A stretch of DNA of 64,000 bases. Origin: Virgibacillus litoralis. Lineage in GTDB: Bacteria > Bacillota > Bacilli > Bacillales > Amphibacillaceae. The translations under genes were made by a program, and so were the position numbers. The notes beneath the pieces are model-generated. The model was not told the DNA's origin. It was given only the letters and a program-made list of their open reading frames with translations, and searched no databases. The stretch is taken from the NCBI RefSeq assembly GCF_017873675.1, contig NZ_JAGGKK010000018.1, positions 18,203 to 82,202 of the forward strand, read 5' to 3'. Positions 63,911-64,000 of the stretch are shown piece by piece (positions within the stretch are counted from its first letter, which is position 1; the number at the start of each line of letters is the position of its first letter).

Positions 63911-64000
63911 CTACTATGAACAAAACTGGCTCCTTAATCGTAAAGTCGTGGGTTAATTTGGTAGACTGTTTACTAAGAAAGAAAAACCCAAATCAGAGCC
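63911..64000. other. Window edge, unassigned sequence
   Basis: A short open frame begins at an ATG at 63916 (MNKTGSLIVKSWVNLVDCLL) and runs off the window; no clear ribosome site and no family recognised. The outer parts GGCTCC (63928) and GAGCC (63999) are complementary, which could be the start of another repeat or element. Confidence 0.3.

Overview
The window is a contiguous, low-GC stretch of a spore-forming Bacillaceae chromosome. I read it as an Oceanobacillus/Virgibacillus-like halotolerant Bacillus relative. Supporting this are B. subtilis-type blocks in recognisable order (yui-yum, yut-yun, suf, met, yus-fad), sporulation genes (yutH, yutC, lytH, yunB), strong GGAGG ribosome sites, frequent TTG/GTG starts and a BCCT-type osmolyte transporter. 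I see no rRNA, tRNA, CRISPR array or intact insertion sequence. Organism and orthology are inferences from remembered families; no search was run.

Layout. 1-4855: end of yuiD, the 3D-domain protein yuiC, and a MoxR ATPase/DUF58/DUF4129 membrane operon. 4891-7911: yuiB, type II NADH dehydrogenase and ferredoxin/flavodoxin-NADP reductase. 8244-17010: the yut block (yutM, dapF, yuzD, yutI, a 2-hydroxyacid dehydrogenase, yutH, yutG, yutF, yutE, yutD, yutC) ending in the spore endopeptidase lytH. 17069-20515: an insert relative to B. subtilis, with a two-part NSS amino-acid importer and a NhaC-type lysine transporter controlled by a lysine riboswitch. 21438-26151: yunB, an HD-GYP phosphodiesterase, yunC, yunD, yunE. 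26778-32034: the sufCDSUB Fe-S assembly operon. 32860-35600: the metNIQ methionine importer behind a SAM-I riboswitch. 35671-37896: yusE, yusF, gcvH, yusI. 39022-46817: fatty-acid beta-oxidation (fadN, fadA, fadE; fadM proline dehydrogenase) with a FadR operator. 47066-51169: copZ, then znuACB-zur with two crcB fluoride-channel genes in the same operon behind a Zur box. 51556-53217: a VLRF1 release-factor-like protein and ykkCD guanidinium exporters behind a guanidine-I riboswitch. 53268-62450: CNNM-type transporter, YitT protein, BCCT transporter, nitroreductase, NlpC/P60 cell-wall hydrolase, the glyoxylate shunt (aceBA) and a 31-residue zinc-ribbon peptide. 62620-63645: an aromatic-acid-exporter-like membrane protein.

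The most unusual content is intergenic. There are at least five dispersed repeat families: a hairpin element in six copies; a palindrome-ended element in an inverted pair placed between the lysine riboswitch and its gene; a 205-bp GC-richer element in two copies; a short palindrome of up to about 59 bp in three copies; and a ~150-bp repeat found in inverse orientation 27 kb apart. Three further loci carry short degenerate tandem arrays with unrelated units but the same 20-23-bp period, about two helical turns. Three very small genes were found by reading between the larger ones (metS at 17069, a 56-codon gene at 32478, a zinc-ribbon peptide at 62355), along with a probable corA remnant at 59231.
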